From: Anisodus tanguticus | Lineage: Eukaryota; Streptophyta; Magnoliopsida; Solanales; Solanaceae | Reading direction: 5' to 3' | Assembly (NCBI GenBank): GCA_034509755.1 | Contig: CM067539.1 | Span: 23,460,501 to 23,524,500, forward strand | DNA length: 64,000 nucleotides | In this document: positions 1 to 12,556 of the stretch, piece by piece | Layout of the letters: every line of letters begins with the position of its first letter | Numbering within the stretch: the first letter of the stretch is position 1 | The notes under the pieces: generated by a model | Database searches by the model: none | What the model was told of the DNA's origin: nothing | Seen by the model: the letters and a program-made list of their open reading frames with translations, nothing else | Position numbers and translations under genes: made by a program

Positions 1-276
1 GTAGTATCTTTCAAGTTGGCTAGTTGGACAAAGTCTTGTAATTGACAATATGGCAGCTGGAATTCATTTTTTATACTCTTGAATAGATACCTAAACCAAA
101 TTGCAAATACCAATTCAACTCTTGGACTTGTTCAAAAGGATATTTACTATGCATATAGGTGCTTTTATTTTTCAGTTTTATCTAAGAGTGTTTGGTGAAC
201 TGAAGTTAAAAGCAAGTTTTTTTTTCGGGAAATTACAGAGGATCGTATTTTGACTATTGAATTGATCTTCTTGCAG
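1..276 (+). other. Intron sequence upstream of the first visible O-fucosyltransferase exon
   Basis: AT-rich DNA with no coding similarity that I can see. It ends in a pyrimidine-rich stretch and TTGCAG at 271-276, so it is read as the 3' part of an intron. Confidence 0.6.
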
Positions 277-2105
277 CTTAGGAGGGATGGTGTTCTACTT
301 TTGCGAAGCCTTGACTCGAGGCTTTCTAAGGATCTTCCTTCTGATCTTCAGAAACTTCGCTGCAAGGTAAATTTATATCTCCTTGTTCTGTAATTGAGTT
401 TCATTTACACCTCTCAAAAAGATTTTGCATCCATCAGGTGTAGCAGTAGCACTTAGGGAATAATGGAAACTATCTTTTATGGGACATTTGCTTCACGAGG
501 AAGTTATACATGTATTGTTATAGGGCCAACAATAATAACTGGATTGTCTGATCTGTCATCAGATGTTTTGTTGATCGTATTAAGACATGGACATACCAAT
601 GTAGTACAGTTTATGACATGTCTTTTAAAATTATAATTAGAAGCCCACCTAACTCCTTCTGTAGGGTACTTGACAAAATACTGATTTGTGATCTTGTAGG
701 TGGCATTTCATGCTTTGAGGTTTTCGCCATCAATCTTAGAACTTGGCAACAAGCTTACTGAGAGGATGAGGAGCAAAGGACCATATGTTGCTCTTCATTT
801 GAGAATGGAGAAAGATGTGTGGGTGAGGACAGGATGTCTTCCTGGTTTAAGCCATGAGATTGATGAGATGATAAACAATGAGAGAAAGCGAAGGCCCGAG
901 CTCTTGACTTCACGTTCAATCATGACCTACCATGAAAGAAAGCTTGCTGGTCTCTGCCCCTTGAATGCTTTGGAAGTTACAAGGTTAGCATCTAGCCTTG
1001 ATGAAAGTTATATTCTGTTTGTTTCTTGTTTTGTCGATGCACTTGAAAAATATTTTCTTTTATAACGTTCGTGGTCCCAGCAGCACAAGTATCGGGCAGT
1101 GGTGGAGCTAGGAATTTTAACAACCGGATTTTAAAAAAATGCAAGAACTCTACACTTGGGATTAAAACCTGCAACCTAAAGCATTTTTTGAACCACCTTT
1201 GACATTATGCTAGAAGCTTCTCTTACGTCAAGGGAATTCAACAATTTATATATGCACAAAAGTTACTCTATTTGCACCTTGCAAAGAACGATCCAATTGA
1301 ACGCCATCACTACTTGTAACTCCGCCATGCTCACCGAAGTTTAGGCAGATAGGAATAAATCACTTAGAATTTTTTGCCTCTACTAGAAGTTTGAGCTCTG
1401 ATCTCTCATGATTTTTATCCTACTTCATTGATTGTTACACCACACACTAAGATGAACTTCAAATATATTTCCCTACTTAACAAAACTGCAATCTGTGTAT
1501 AGGTTGCTCAAAGCTCTGGGAGCACCAAAGAGTGCAAGAATCTATTGGGCAGGAGGAGTTCCTTTGGGTGGGAAAGAAGCATTGCAACCATTGACCAATG
1601 AATTCCCACAATTCTATAACAAAGAGGATCTTGCCTTGCCTGGAGAACTTGAGCCATTTGCAAAGAAAGCATCCCTTATGGCTGCTCTTGACTACATAGT
1701 ATCTGAGAATAGCAATGTTTTCATGCCATCTCATGGTGGAAACATGGGCCATGCTATCCAGGTATTGCCTCCCTTCCACTGTATTTGCTTTCTTTAATAA
1801 AATTCTGCTAATAGGATTATCTAAATATGTATGAGCTTTTCTCTAATTATTGGTTGTATTTTGTTATGCAATAGGGACAAAGGGCCTATGCAGGGCACAA
1901 AAAGACTATCACACCAAACAAAAGACAGATGCTTCAACATTTTCTGAACTCATCACTCTCTGAGGCAGAGTTCAACAGAATTATACTGGACTTGCATAGA
2001 GATTCCTTGGGTCAACCAGAATTGAGGAAAGCAGGAAGGGATGTGACAAAGTACCCTGTCCCAGAATGCATGTGCAATGGTACTATGAACCATTCATCGA
2101 TTTAA
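277..2105 (+). CDS. O-fucosyltransferase family protein, C-terminal part (four exons, 5' end outside window)
   Basis: Four exons can be placed from splice sites and reading frame: 277..366, 700..983, 1503..1761 and 1875..2105. All introns are GT-AG, and the stop is TAA at 2103-2105. The first exon follows a TTGCAG acceptor and continues from exons outside the window. The joined product shows plant GDP-fucose protein O-fucosyltransferase features: LRRDGVLLLRSLDSRLSKDL, then the donor-site HLRMEKD block, the loop YHERKLAGLCPL, the segment IYWAGGVPLGGK, and FMPSHGGNMGHAI near the end. Members of this plant family are Golgi type II membrane glycosyltransferases; the membrane anchor would lie in the missing N-terminal exons. 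The protein ends soon after PECMCNGTM. Exon phases fit throughout (284 nt, then 259 nt, then 231 nt). Family assignment is firm; acceptor substrate and subfamily cannot be told. Confidence 0.9.
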
Positions 2106-2652
2106 CTCCTTATCGGGGAATAACATGTGATGAAGCACAATCTTCTGCAACTAATCATACATTCTTACAACATCCTGAGAATTTTGGATTAGCCTCACAC
2201 TACAATTCTGACGAGCAGACGGGGTTGCTTGAGATGCAATACTATTTTTCCAACTATGTTTGGAGGCGAATCCTTGGTAGCTATAACTTATAGTAACATG
2301 AGACTGATGCAGCAGAACTTGGAAGATAAGTCTGATACAAAAGCAACATCTTATACAAGTCCAATTCCTATTTTCTTACTATATGTCATGTTTAAATGAA
2401 ACAGAGCTTCATTTTATTCATTCATTCTTTAGAAAATATCAATGTAATATACCATAATCAATATATATGTAATATATGTATTAGTGTATATAATCATACA
2501 AATTTTTGAGGTATATATTCCATTTTGATTGTATTATCTTTCTGAGCCAGTTGATACATTCTTTGTAAATCTATTGTATTATCAAACTTGAAAGTATTCT
2601 TGAAATTCTCCCAGAAACATAGCTAAAGCCTAATAGCAGGAATCCCTAAAGT
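2106..2652 (+). other. 3' untranslated region and AT-rich downstream spacer
   Basis: Follows the TAA of the O-fucosyltransferase gene. AT-rich, with several T-rich and ATATAT tracts that could serve for 3' end formation. No ORF of interest. Confidence 0.4.
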
Positions 2653-2888
2653 AATAAGTTTGCTTGGGAATAAAGAATATAGGAGAATATTATACCTTCT
2701 TGGAATATTACTCCTAATAATAAGTTTGCATGGGAACATATAGAATGCAGGAGAATATAATATCTTCTTAAAATATTACTCTTAATAATAAGTTTGCTTG
2801 GGAATATAGAGTGTAGGAGTATAATATCTTCTTAAAATATTACTCTTAATAATAAGTTTGCTTGGGAATATAGAATGTAGGAGAATAT
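2653..2888. repeat. Tandem repeat, about four copies of a 63-69 bp unit
   Basis: The phrase AATAAGTTTGCTTGGGAATA recurs near 2653, 2719, 2788 and 2851. Each copy is followed by a GGAGAATATAATATCTTCTT-like stretch and AATATTACTC. The last copy is cut short at GAGAATATGTGG. It directly precedes the outer gypsy element. Confidence 0.85.
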
Positions 2889-2925
2889 GTGGATTATGAA
2901 AAGATTTGGCTGGGTCTGGGACAAT

Positions 2926-5094
2926 TGTAACGCCCCGAACTATGGCCTGGGCGAAACACGACATTCGATGCCTAATCGCATGTGACTGAGCGAACCACAT
3001 GGCTTGCTGATCATCATGGGCATCAAAACATGTACTAATAATGATTTAAAACATATGCTGGAAAATTAGTCTGAAATATATAATAGCGGAAATATCTGAG
3101 TAAAACATGATAAGTTTGAAAATAATGCTTACATGACATGCTGACTAGTCTAGTCTATGAAACATCTAAAACATGAGTTTGCAAAAATGTTTACCAGGAC
3201 AAGGCCCTGAAATATCTCTATCATAAAATATAATTATGAAATAAACAGACTGACACCTCAGATGAAATGGGGCTCACCAAATAGCTGATACAGGTGAAGT
3301 CCTAACGTGTAGCTCTGTCGTCTGAAACTCAGCACCTGCACCGTGAAGTGCAGGTCCCATACAAAGGGACGTAAGTACATTTGAATTGTACTGTATGTAA
3401 AGTAACTGAAAGAATAAGCAGGCACATGAAATAACCGGACATGAAACTGAAACTGTAACATGAGCATGATCTGACATGAGTATAAAACATGTGTGAAATC
3501 TGTAAAGTTGTGTATCTGTATAACTGTATATCAATATATTTGTGAGAAAGCATTACAACCGACATGAACCACCACGGGTGAACGTGGAGTCTGATCTCTG
3601 TCCGATCAGCTAAGTCATCTCGTACCTTGCCGGAGTACCAGACATGAACATGAACATGATGGATCCAATAATACATAAGGGGTAATAAAAAGGTATCTTT
3701 CTCTGGCGGAGCGACCCTTATCCTACGTTGGCATACGTAATTTCAGACTATCTGAATATAGTTGGCTTGTAAACACATAAATTTCATAAATATAACTTGT
3801 AAAACATGATTCATGATTATAATTTAGCATGTAAATAAATATATAATATAGCTTGTGTAAGACATGAAAACATGAATAACTTCATGGAACTGAATAATAA
3901 TGATCATAACTTGTGTTAAAGAACTCATAAAATTTAAAGCATGCGTTCATGAATTACGGACATGTTCATGACTGTCATAATGGCATATCATGAATACAAT
4001 TAACCAAGACAAGATATAGCATGAAATATAATTGTACATGTATATAGGATCATTATAAACTTGAGCAAAAACCCTACGTTTGGGGAAATACGTGTTTTAT
4101 GAATAAACGTAATGTGGGGAATAACAATGATGCTTTCACACATGGATAGAAGCTATACATACCTTAGTCGCTCCAAAACTTGAATAAAATGTCTGAACTT
4201 TTGAAGAAGAAACCCAAAGCATTGAACTTAAAACCTTGAGAAGCGTTTTCATCAATTGTCGTAGCTGCTGTTCATAACTCAAACCACACTATTTGATCTC
4301 CACCGTCACATTTAATACCTATATGTTCTGACCACTAAGTTAAAATTTGGGCTCGATCCAATGGTTAAATTATCAGAAAACGCCAAAGAAAGTTGGATGG
4401 TCGGAGGAAAAATCTATAACAAAATTACTAGGGTTTTGCGTTTGTTGGAGTGCATCTAAATCAATCCTATTTCATGATTCCATCAATCATTAGATGTATA
4501 AAACATAATAATAACTCCATATAATCCATTAATGATTTAGGGGCTTACCTTTTTGAAGAAATCTCAAAGCTTCATTCTAAATTCAACTTTGAATGAATTT
4601 TCCAAAATCTAGCGATTCCAAATAATGATTTTGTGTTATTCTAGTGTTAACTTGATATAATTGATAAGTATTTGAATAAGAACTCACCTTTGGTGTTTGG
4701 TAGCAGCTCTGGTAAAAAATCCTTACATAAAACATTTTAGGGTTGTATTTATAGGTTATCATAAAGGCTTGAGCTTTAAAACATAATCCTACAAGAATCG
4801 GGATTTCCATTATGTTTTCCTTATATAGATGGAAAGGTATTTCAAATGTATACAATTTTCATGAAGGAAGTTTTTCTAAATTCCTTATATATTTGCCGTA
4901 CACTCGGTTTAGTGAGGCCTGCTGCAAACTGACTTTAAAACATGCTCCGTAGAGTAGCTTCCGGCTCTAATTTTTTTTAAGACTTTTCTTATGCCTTGAT
5001 TTATTTTCAAAACACTTCCTACACTTCTTATCCTGGTTCCATCATTTTCCCATCGTACGGTTCAAACCATCGCCCGAAGTTACGAGGTGTTACA
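2926..5094 (-). repeat. 3' LTR of the outer gypsy element (2.17 kb)
   Basis: Starts TGTAACGCCCCG and ends GAGGTGTTACA. It shares long stretches with 14070-16177, for example around 3705-4100 and 4685-5094. It holds about 750 bp (roughly 2958-3708) that the other LTR has lost. Confidence 0.88.
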
Positions 5095-5108
5095 ATATCT
5101 CCCCCTTG
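5095..5108 (-). other. Polypurine tract of the outer gypsy element
   Basis: In minus sense AAGGGGGAGATAT abuts the TGTAAC start of the 3' LTR, the expected plus-strand primer position. Confidence 0.7.
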
Positions 5109-5691
5109 GGATCATTCGTCCTCAAATGATGGTTCATGGTTAGGAGTATAACTAACTCTGAAATTTTATAAAACTTTCGACAGGGTTTCCTATGTAAATA
5201 GGACTATCCCAATATTTTTCGAACACTTGCCAGCTAACCAAAGCACAACACAAGCCTCATAGATCATCTTGATACGCATGAAAAGACATAACATGATAAC
5301 TGAAGCATGAGTGTGACTAGCATGAATACTGAACTGGCTTGAATATGTGAATATCAACTATCATGAATACCGATATGGCATAAACTTATGAATATTGAAC
5401 TGAATGAATACATGAATACTATACATGAGATTTGGAAAAGAATTTGTAGGCACAAATGACATGAGTACTAGAACATAGGTATGAACATGACATGATTACA
5501 TGGACGTGAGGAGTATGACATGGGACATGAATGCATGAAGACTGGCTGGCATGAATACATGAATGCTAAAATGATACGAGATATGAATACGTGCAAACAT
5601 GGATATCATAACATGATATTTGATTGCCGAAAAGATGAATGTTACAACACGAGATCTGAATGTTGAGCAGAGATGGGACATGAACACTGAA

Positions 5692-5834
5692 CTAACAGAA
5701 GGTATGAATTCTTAAGGTAGTTACCTTAGACATTTTTTGCTTGTCCATAAATGAGTGCGGGTATTTGGGCTTCATATCCTCTTTGGCTTCCCATATAGCC
5801 TCTTTCAAGTTTTGGTTCCTTCACAACACTTTCA
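5692..5834 (-). pseudogene. C-terminal end of outer element pol (chromodomain-like tail), broken
   Basis: Minus-strand translation gives a tail matching the end of plant gypsy pol: RNQNLKEAIWEAKEDMKPKY, followed by PHSF. An in-frame TGA stands where a Trp codon is expected, just after the KVL motif. The inner element is inserted at the start of this KVL segment, so the upstream part of the reading frame resumes at 11824. The same region of the inner element reads VLWKNKNGEEMTWEAKEEM. Confidence 0.75.
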
Positions 5835-7743
5835 TGTCACGACCCAAACAGTAGGGCCGTGACGGGCACCCGGATCCCACCCGCCGAGTACCACCTATCG
5901 TACATTCAACATCTAATCATAATTAAATATGGACTATGCTGAAAAAGATTATGGAAACTCTTAACCAGAAACCAACTTATATATATATATACATACCCAT
6001 ACCAAGGCCGACAAGGCCATACAAGATCACTACACACAGGACACTTGTCTACAAGCCTCTAAATAATACATAACATCACAAGGACGAGACAGGACCCCCC
6101 ATACCCATATGCGTATGCACAAATATTGTACCACGACCAGACTGCAACTCTGAAACAAATAGAGTGCTCCAATATCAGCTGAACCAGCAACCTACTAGCG
6201 TGAACCGTCACCCTCTTAAATTGAACCTGCGGGCATGAAATGCAGCGTCCCCCCGACAAAAGGGACGTTAGTACGACTGATGTATTGAGTATGTCAGGCA
6301 TGAACAATAGTATAACAAGGATATAACAATAACTGAAACAGAAGCAACCGACCGTCAGTAAATGCCTCTGAGGGCCCTAATACATATGCCTAAATGTTAT
6401 GCACCATGCAAATGCGGTATATATATATGTTGCGTAACGTGCAATCCGATCCAATATATGTTAGTGTTGCGGATCATGCAACCCCTCCCAATATATGTTA
6501 GTATTGCGGATCCTGCAACCCGTCCCAATATATGTTAGTGTTGCGGATCCTGCAACACGTCCCAATATATGTTAGTGTTGCGGATCCTGCAACCCGTCCC
6601 AATATATGTTAGTTTTGCGGATCGTGCAACCCGTCCCAATATATGTTAGTGTTGCGGAACGTGCAACCTGATCCAATAAATGTTAGTGTTGCGGAACGTG
6701 CAACCCGATCCAATATATTATATGTATATATGCATGAATGACAATGAAATATTTTGAACTTATCGGATGACATAATATCCTTGCCCCTTTGGCTAACACT
6801 GTGAATATCAACATCTTTTATGTATGTCTCAATAAGGACTTAGGAACATATTTAGACATGTTTTTAACATACGAATCAATAACATGAATATTCTTAACTA
6901 CTAGGAGTAGAATAAATTATGGAGCAATATCACAGTTATATTTCGTTAAATTGAACATGCCAAAAGAAAGAAATAATTTGTCTTAACATACCTTGAATAT
7001 TATTCTTTCAATGTTTATGTATCGAATCTGCTGGAACGTTGCTTAAAATAATTCTGCAGGGCGTTTTGTTTAGGCACAATTGCTGGACATTCTGCTCTTG
7101 CACCCACAATTTAAGAACAAAATTACCCATCTTAATCACCTATTGAACCAATACTAACTAGTCACGTTATTTGGTCTAACTACTCTAACATAATGAAATC
7201 AAAATGCCCACTAAATGAAATGTTAAGGTTGCTGAAGTTCCTTTGGTCTTCAAGGAATTCTCAAGGCCACGAATATAACCTCACAAAGTAAATACCAAAA
7301 TGATTTCTCATCATTTGGTCTCCCACTAGTCAATTCTTGGCGGTGGGGAGCCTTAATCCACGACACATGCACACTACATGCACTCCACTAATCTTGTTCC
7401 CTCCACTTAATAATTAATCAATCCCACAATTAATTAATTATACACACAATAAATTTCGTGATCCTAATTAACTTAAATCCTAATAACTTATAAGACCTTT
7501 ATATACTCAATGTCATAATTTGTGTGTTGTGACACTAGTCTATAGCCTCTTTGGTGATATACAACTATTTCTATTAATCCCCGTCGTCACACTTGTTACG
7601 TCCAAAATTATTTCGGGACTGCATCCTCTTATATACTAATCTCTTTATTAGCATACGTAAATATGACATAATTTCGCGAGGCCCGGGTCCACTTTCCTAC
7701 GTTTAGGTGCTCAAACCATCACCCGAAATTACGAGATGTTACA
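5835..7743 (-). repeat. 3' LTR of the inner gypsy element (1.91 kb)
   Basis: Begins TGTCACGACCC and ends GAGATGTTACA. Near-identical to 9963-11818, including the internal 37-bp minisatellite. Confidence 0.92.
6430..6720. repeat. 37-bp minisatellite inside the LTR, about 7-8 copies
   Basis: The unit contains AATATATGTTAGTGTTGCGG followed by ATCCTGCAACCCGTCCC and repeats with point changes. The core TTGCGGATC(C/G)TGCAA is an imperfect dyad. The sister LTR has the matching array at 10566-10854. Confidence 0.9.
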
Positions 7744-7758
7744 TCCTCCCCCCTTAGA
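7744..7758 (-). other. Polypurine tract of the inner gypsy element
   Basis: In minus sense CTAAGGGGGGAGGA lies directly before the TGTAACATC LTR start. Confidence 0.75.
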
Positions 7759-7927
7759 AACATTCATCCTCGAATGTTGGGGTGACATATCTAATCCCCG
7801 TTACGTAGCCCGAAATACAACTACTTTTTTTTTCACAGGCAAATAACGTATCATACATCAGTACATCTACATCAGACTTCTCATGGTCTTCAAGTATTAA
7901 TTATAATTTCATGAGATAAAACTTACC

Positions 7928-8648
7928 TTAAGCTTCTTGTGGAACCTCGGCGTTGGTCTGGAATAGGTATGGATATTTGTGCATCATTTCCTCTTTCGCC
8001 TCCCATGTCATCTCTTCCCCATTCTTATTTTTCCACAGAACTTTCATGGAGGCTACTTCTTTAGTCCTCAACTTGCGGACTAGTATCAGGAACTTTTTCA
8101 TATGATAAGTCCTCTGTAATCTTCACATCGTCAAACAGTACTATTTGGGAAGGATCTCCAATACATGCTCTCAACATGGAAATATGGAAAACCGGATGAA
8201 CAAACTCCAACTCCGAAGGTAAGTCCAATTCATAAGCTACTTGACCAATTCGTCAAATTATGCGATATGGCCCAATATACCTTGGATTGAGCTTTCTTTT
8301 CTTCCCGAACCTCATTACACCCTTCATATGCGAAATCTTTAAGAATACCCAATCATCTACCTGGAACTCTAAGTCCCGCCGTCGCACATATGAATACGAC
8401 TTCTGACGACTCTGAGTGGTTAATAGCCATTGTTGGATCAACTTTACCTTACATATGGATTGGTACACTAAGTCAGGCCCAAATAACCCTGATTCACCTA
8501 CCTTGAACCATCCGATAGGAGATCTACATCTCCGTCCATACAACGCCTCGTATGGAGCCATTTTAATACTGGCATGATAGATGTTATTTGTATGCGAACT
8601 CAATAAGGGGTAAATGATCATTCCAATTTCTCTTAAAGTCCCATACAC
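7928..8648 (-). pseudogene. Ty3/gypsy pol C-terminal part: integrase end, GPY/F module and tail
   Basis: The longest open stretch, 8648 down to 8253, contains MAPYEALYGRRCRSPIGWF, DLVYQ, a QSRQKSYSYVRRRDLEF segment and KLNPRYIGPYRI. These are the hallmark integrase C-terminal and GPY/F motifs of plant gypsy elements. After a break the frame continues below 8250 with KEVASMKVLWKNKNGEEMTW and a stop at 7928, a chromovirus-type tail. The catalytic integrase core, RNase H, RT, protease and gag are absent upstream, where only non-coding DNA lies between 8650 and 9960. It is a truncated, non-functional remnant. Confidence 0.85.
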
Positions 8649-9946
8649 AAGCTCGTAGCATGTCCTCGAACTGTTGCTGAACTTGAAATGAAATTGTTGC
8701 TGCCTTGCTGATAATTGGAAAAAAACAGCGGCTTATATGCTTGTTGTCTAAACCATCATTCTGCTCGAGAGACTTTCTTATGTTGTCGTTTTTATTTCCA
8801 CTTGTTGTGGTTGTCCTTTGTTGTTGCCTGTTGCTGCAAATCTCGAGTGAATAGATTATTTCTCAAGTGCTGAACTTTGATAAGTTGTTGCACATCCTGA
8901 GAATATGCTACCTGTCAGGACTATCTGACTGTTGCTATTTTGTTCTCGGTTGCTATGGCTCAATTGTTGCATCTTCTAGCATTTTTGTGGCTATGCTCGA
9001 TATACTACTACTCTCTGAATTTCTTTCCTTCTGATGCTTCTGTCAACGTTGATGCTCGATTATAAGCCGGTCGGGGCGGTCTCACTCGACCTTTACAACT
9101 TTGACTCAGAGACATCGGCATCATTGAACCCTTTAAATATCATCGATCCCTGACTAATAAATGCATTCGGTTATAAGCTCCCTGACTCCCCAAGGGGCCT
9201 ATCTCTATCAAATACTTCAGGATGATGTCGTTCTGAAGAGGAAACCAATTGATTCAATACCTGCACCGGTCTCCTTACATCCTAATCAGACGGAGTCGGT
9301 GGTAGGACTGATGGTACATGAGCCTTCCTCGGCTCCTCTTGTGCTACAGGGTTCGCCGATCCCTGGGAAAACAACTTACTCCTATCCCTTGACGGATCTG
9401 TCTTAATGGAGAGCATACTATTCGTATTTACACTCAATCCAACTTCAACTTCCCTGCTAATCATAATCCTTCTGGAATAAGGTATAGCTGTAATTGTAAA
9501 TACAATAAGGTCTACAGAGAAAATCCTTATAATCTTCTGCGTTCCGATGCTTAGTACTTCATTTACCTTACTAAACATTTTGCTTTCCAGGCTTGCATTA
9601 TCTCTTCCATCTTTCGTATATGAGTGAGACAACTTCTCATAATCTCAAATTTTAACAATAATACTGCCCCTTCTGGCGTATCAATCATCTTGGTAGAAAT
9701 CGCTCATTTACTGGCTACGAGTATAAACTAACCGAAGTCTTTTCGGTAATCGTCATTACAGAAGCGGTATAAGGCGCGAGTTAAACTCGAATTCTTAAGA
9801 TTCAACTCTACTGCACGATTTATGAGATGAAAGAATAGAAACCATCCCTAAATGTCATGCAGCCTCCTGCTTATAAGTATGGTGCACAACATACTCATAA
9901 ATAAGACTCTACTAGACACGGCTTGTAGACTTCCTAGGACATACAT
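8649..9946 (-). other. Internal non-coding part of the inner gypsy element
   Basis: About 1.3 kb between the integrase remnant and the primer site. Open frames on either strand (9161-9406, 9282-9632) show no family motif and overlap each other, so they are not called. Probably 5' leader plus the scar of a large deletion. Confidence 0.5.
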
Positions 9947-9958
9947 GCTCTGATACCA
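9947..9958 (-). other. Primer binding site, inner gypsy element
   Basis: Minus-strand TGGTATCAGAGC, complementary to the 3' end of initiator Met-tRNA, four bases inside the 5' LTR end at 9963. Confidence 0.85.
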
Positions 9959-9962
9959 AGTT

Positions 9963-11818
9963 TGTCACGACCGAAATCGTAGGGCCGCGACGGACACCCG
10001 GATCCCACCCGCTGGGTACCACCAATCGTACATTCAACATCTAATAATAATTAAATACTGACTAAGCCGAAAAATATTATAGAAACTCTTAACTAGAAAA
10101 CCAACTTATATCTATATACATACTCATACGAAGGCCGACAAGGCCATACAAGATCACTACACACATGACACCTGTCTACAAGCCTCTAAAGAATACATGA
10201 CATTACAAGGACGGGACAGGACCCCGCCATACCCATATGCGTATGCAAAAATACTGTACCACGACCAAACTACAACTCTGAAACAAATAGAGTGCTCCAA
10301 TATCAGCTGAACCAGCAACCCACTAGCATGAATCGTCACCCTCTTTAACTGAACCTGCGGGCATGAAACGCAGCGTCCCCCCGACAAAAGGAATGTTAGT
10401 ACGACTGATGTATTGAGTATGTTAGGCATGAACAATAGTATAACAAGGATATAACAATAACTGAAACAGAAATAGCCGACCGTCAGTAAATGCCTCTGAG
10501 GGCCCTAATACATATGCCTAAATGTTATGCACCATGCAAATGCGGTATATATATATATATATATATTGCGGAACGTGCAACCCGATCCAATATATGTTAG
10601 TGTTGCGGATCGTGCAACCCATCCCAATATATGTTAGTGTTGCGGATCCTGCAACCCGTCCCAATATATGTTAGTATTGCGGATCGTGCAACCCGTCCCA
10701 ATAGATGTTAGTGTTGCGGATCGTGCAACCCGTCCCAATATATGTTAGTTTTGCGGATCGTGCAACCCGTCCCAATATATGTTAGTGTTGCGGAACGTGC
10801 AACCTGATCCAATAAATGTTAGTGTTGCGGAACGTGCAACCCGATCCAATATATTATATGTATATATGCATGAATGACAATGAAATATTTTGAACTTATC
10901 GGATGACATAACATACTTGCCCATTTGGCTAACACTGTGAATATCAACATCTTTTCTGTATGGCTCAATAAGGACTTAGGAACATATTTAGACATGTTTT
11001 TAACATACGAATCAATAACATGAATATTCTTAACTACTAGGAGTAGAATAAATTATGGAGCAATATCACAGTTATATTTCGTTATATGGAACATGTCAAA
11101 AGAAAGAATTTGTCTTAACATACCTTGAATATTATCCTTTCAATGTTTATGTATCGAATCTGCTGGAACGTTGCTTAAAATAATTCTACAGGGCGTTTTG
11201 TTTAGGCACAATTGATGGACCTTCTGCTCTTGCACCCACGATTTAAGAACAAAATTGCCCATCTTAATCACATATTGAACCAATAGTAACTAGTCACGTT
11301 ATTTGGTCTAACTACTCTAACATAATGAAATCAAAATGCCCACTAAATGAAATGTTAAGGTTGTTGAAGTTCCTTTGGTCTTCAAGGAATTCTCAAGGCC
11401 ACGAATATAACCTCACAAAGTAAATACCAAAATGATTTCTCATCATTTGGTCTCCCACTAGTCAATTCTTGGCGGTGGGGAGCCTTAATCCACGACACAT
11501 GCACTCCACTAATCTTGTTCCCTCCACTTAATAATTAATCAATCCTACAATTAATTGCGTGATCCCAATTCACTTAAATCCTAATAACTTATAAGACCTT
11601 TATATACTCAATGTCATAATTTGTGTGTTATGACACTAGTCCATAACCTCTTTGGTGATATACAACTATTACTATTAATCCCCATCGTCCCACTTGTTAT
11701 GTCCAAAATTATTTTGGGACTGCATCCTTTTATATACTAATCTCTTTATTAGCATACGTAAATCCACTTTCCTACGTTTAGGTGCTCAAACCATCACCCG
11801 AAATTACGGGATGTTACA
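9963..11818 (-). repeat. 5' LTR of the inner gypsy element (1.86 kb)
   Basis: Starts TGTCACGACC and ends GGGATGTTACA, followed by the TTTCA duplication. It lacks a few short stretches present in the other LTR, for example near 11505 and 11550. Confidence 0.92.
10566..10854. repeat. 37-bp minisatellite in the second LTR
   Basis: Same unit as at 6430-6720, in the same position of the sister LTR, preceded by an (AT)n run at 10544-10566. Individual repeat units differ between the two LTRs. Confidence 0.9.
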
Positions 11819-11823
11819 TTTCA

Positions 11824-12556
11824 CTAGAGCGACTTCCTTAGTCCTCAACTTGCAAACTTGACGATCTTTCATATGATCATGTATGGTCTAATATATTAGA
11901 GACTAACTTCTCTTTCTTCTCAAATCATATGACACCTTCATAGGAAAAACTTTCTAGAAACACCCAATTGTTAACATGAAACTCTGAATAATTGTGTCGC
12001 ACATTCGCATAGAACTTTTATGCCTCTTAGTCATTTTCAAATGCTCCTGAATTAATTTGACTTTTTAACAGCCTAATGGACCAAGTCTGGCCCTAGCAAT
12101 TCTGTTTTGTCAACTTCATACCAATAGGTGATCTACATCTTCGCCCATATGAGGTTTAAAACGGTGGCATCCTGATACTAGCATGATATCTATACTTAGA
12201 AATAACTCAACGACAGGCAAATGATCATCTCAATTACATTTTAAAGTTTAGGACACATGCGCTCAACATATCTTCACGTGTCTGGATAGTGAGCTCTGCC
12301 TGATGTCTCGATCTGATCTAATGGACATTTGAGCTCCATGGAGCCTAAAACTTTCCTGAACATATATAACTTGGCGAATCTTCTGCTGAATCAGCTTGCG
12401 CTTGCTACCAATTGGAATCCTAGCCACAAAATTAGCTACATTCTTTTTCATGTCATTCGAGTAATAAACCTTACTCAAGGTCATGATAGATTTTTGTGGA
12501 GCTTGGGTAGGTAGAATATCTGAAATTGTTCCTCTGTCATAATCTTCTCTTTGCAT
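11824..12556 (-). pseudogene. Outer gypsy element integrase/pol remnant, heavily decayed
   Basis: Minus-strand frames hold pieces of a gypsy integrase in order. YYSNDMKKNVANFVARIPIG (12470s) matches the zinc-finger end. VQESFRLHGAQMSIRSDRDI (about 12350-12290) matches the integrase core around RLHGxPxSIxSDR. Near 12120-12170 lies a decayed version of the GRRCRSPIG region, and KLRTKEVALVKV is at 11824-11860. Internal deletions remove most of the core. The frame is split by the inner element and continues at 5834. Confidence 0.7.

Larger units (their letters stand above)
5835..11818 (-). mobile_element. Inner Ty3/gypsy LTR retrotransposon nested in the outer one
   Basis: Bounded by two LTRs, 5835..7743 and 9963..11818, with a perfect 5-bp duplication TTTCA (5830-5834 and 11819-11823). 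On the minus strand the primer site TGGTATCAGAGC (complement of initiator Met-tRNA) follows the 5' LTR. A purine tract AAGGGGGGAGGA in minus sense precedes the 3' LTR. The internal region is only about 2.2 kb and keeps the integrase C-terminal part and pol tail; no gag, protease or RT can be read, so it is non-autonomous. The LTRs differ by scattered substitutions and small indels, so the insertion is fairly young. Confidence 0.92.

Noticed and set aside
6430..6720. CRISPR-like regular repeats
   Set aside because: Units are contiguous with no unique spacers, repeated in both LTRs of a plant retrotransposon; this is a minisatellite.
9161..9632. Overlapping frames on both strands in the inner gypsy element
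   Set aside because: No conserved motif on either strand; lies in the non-coding interval.
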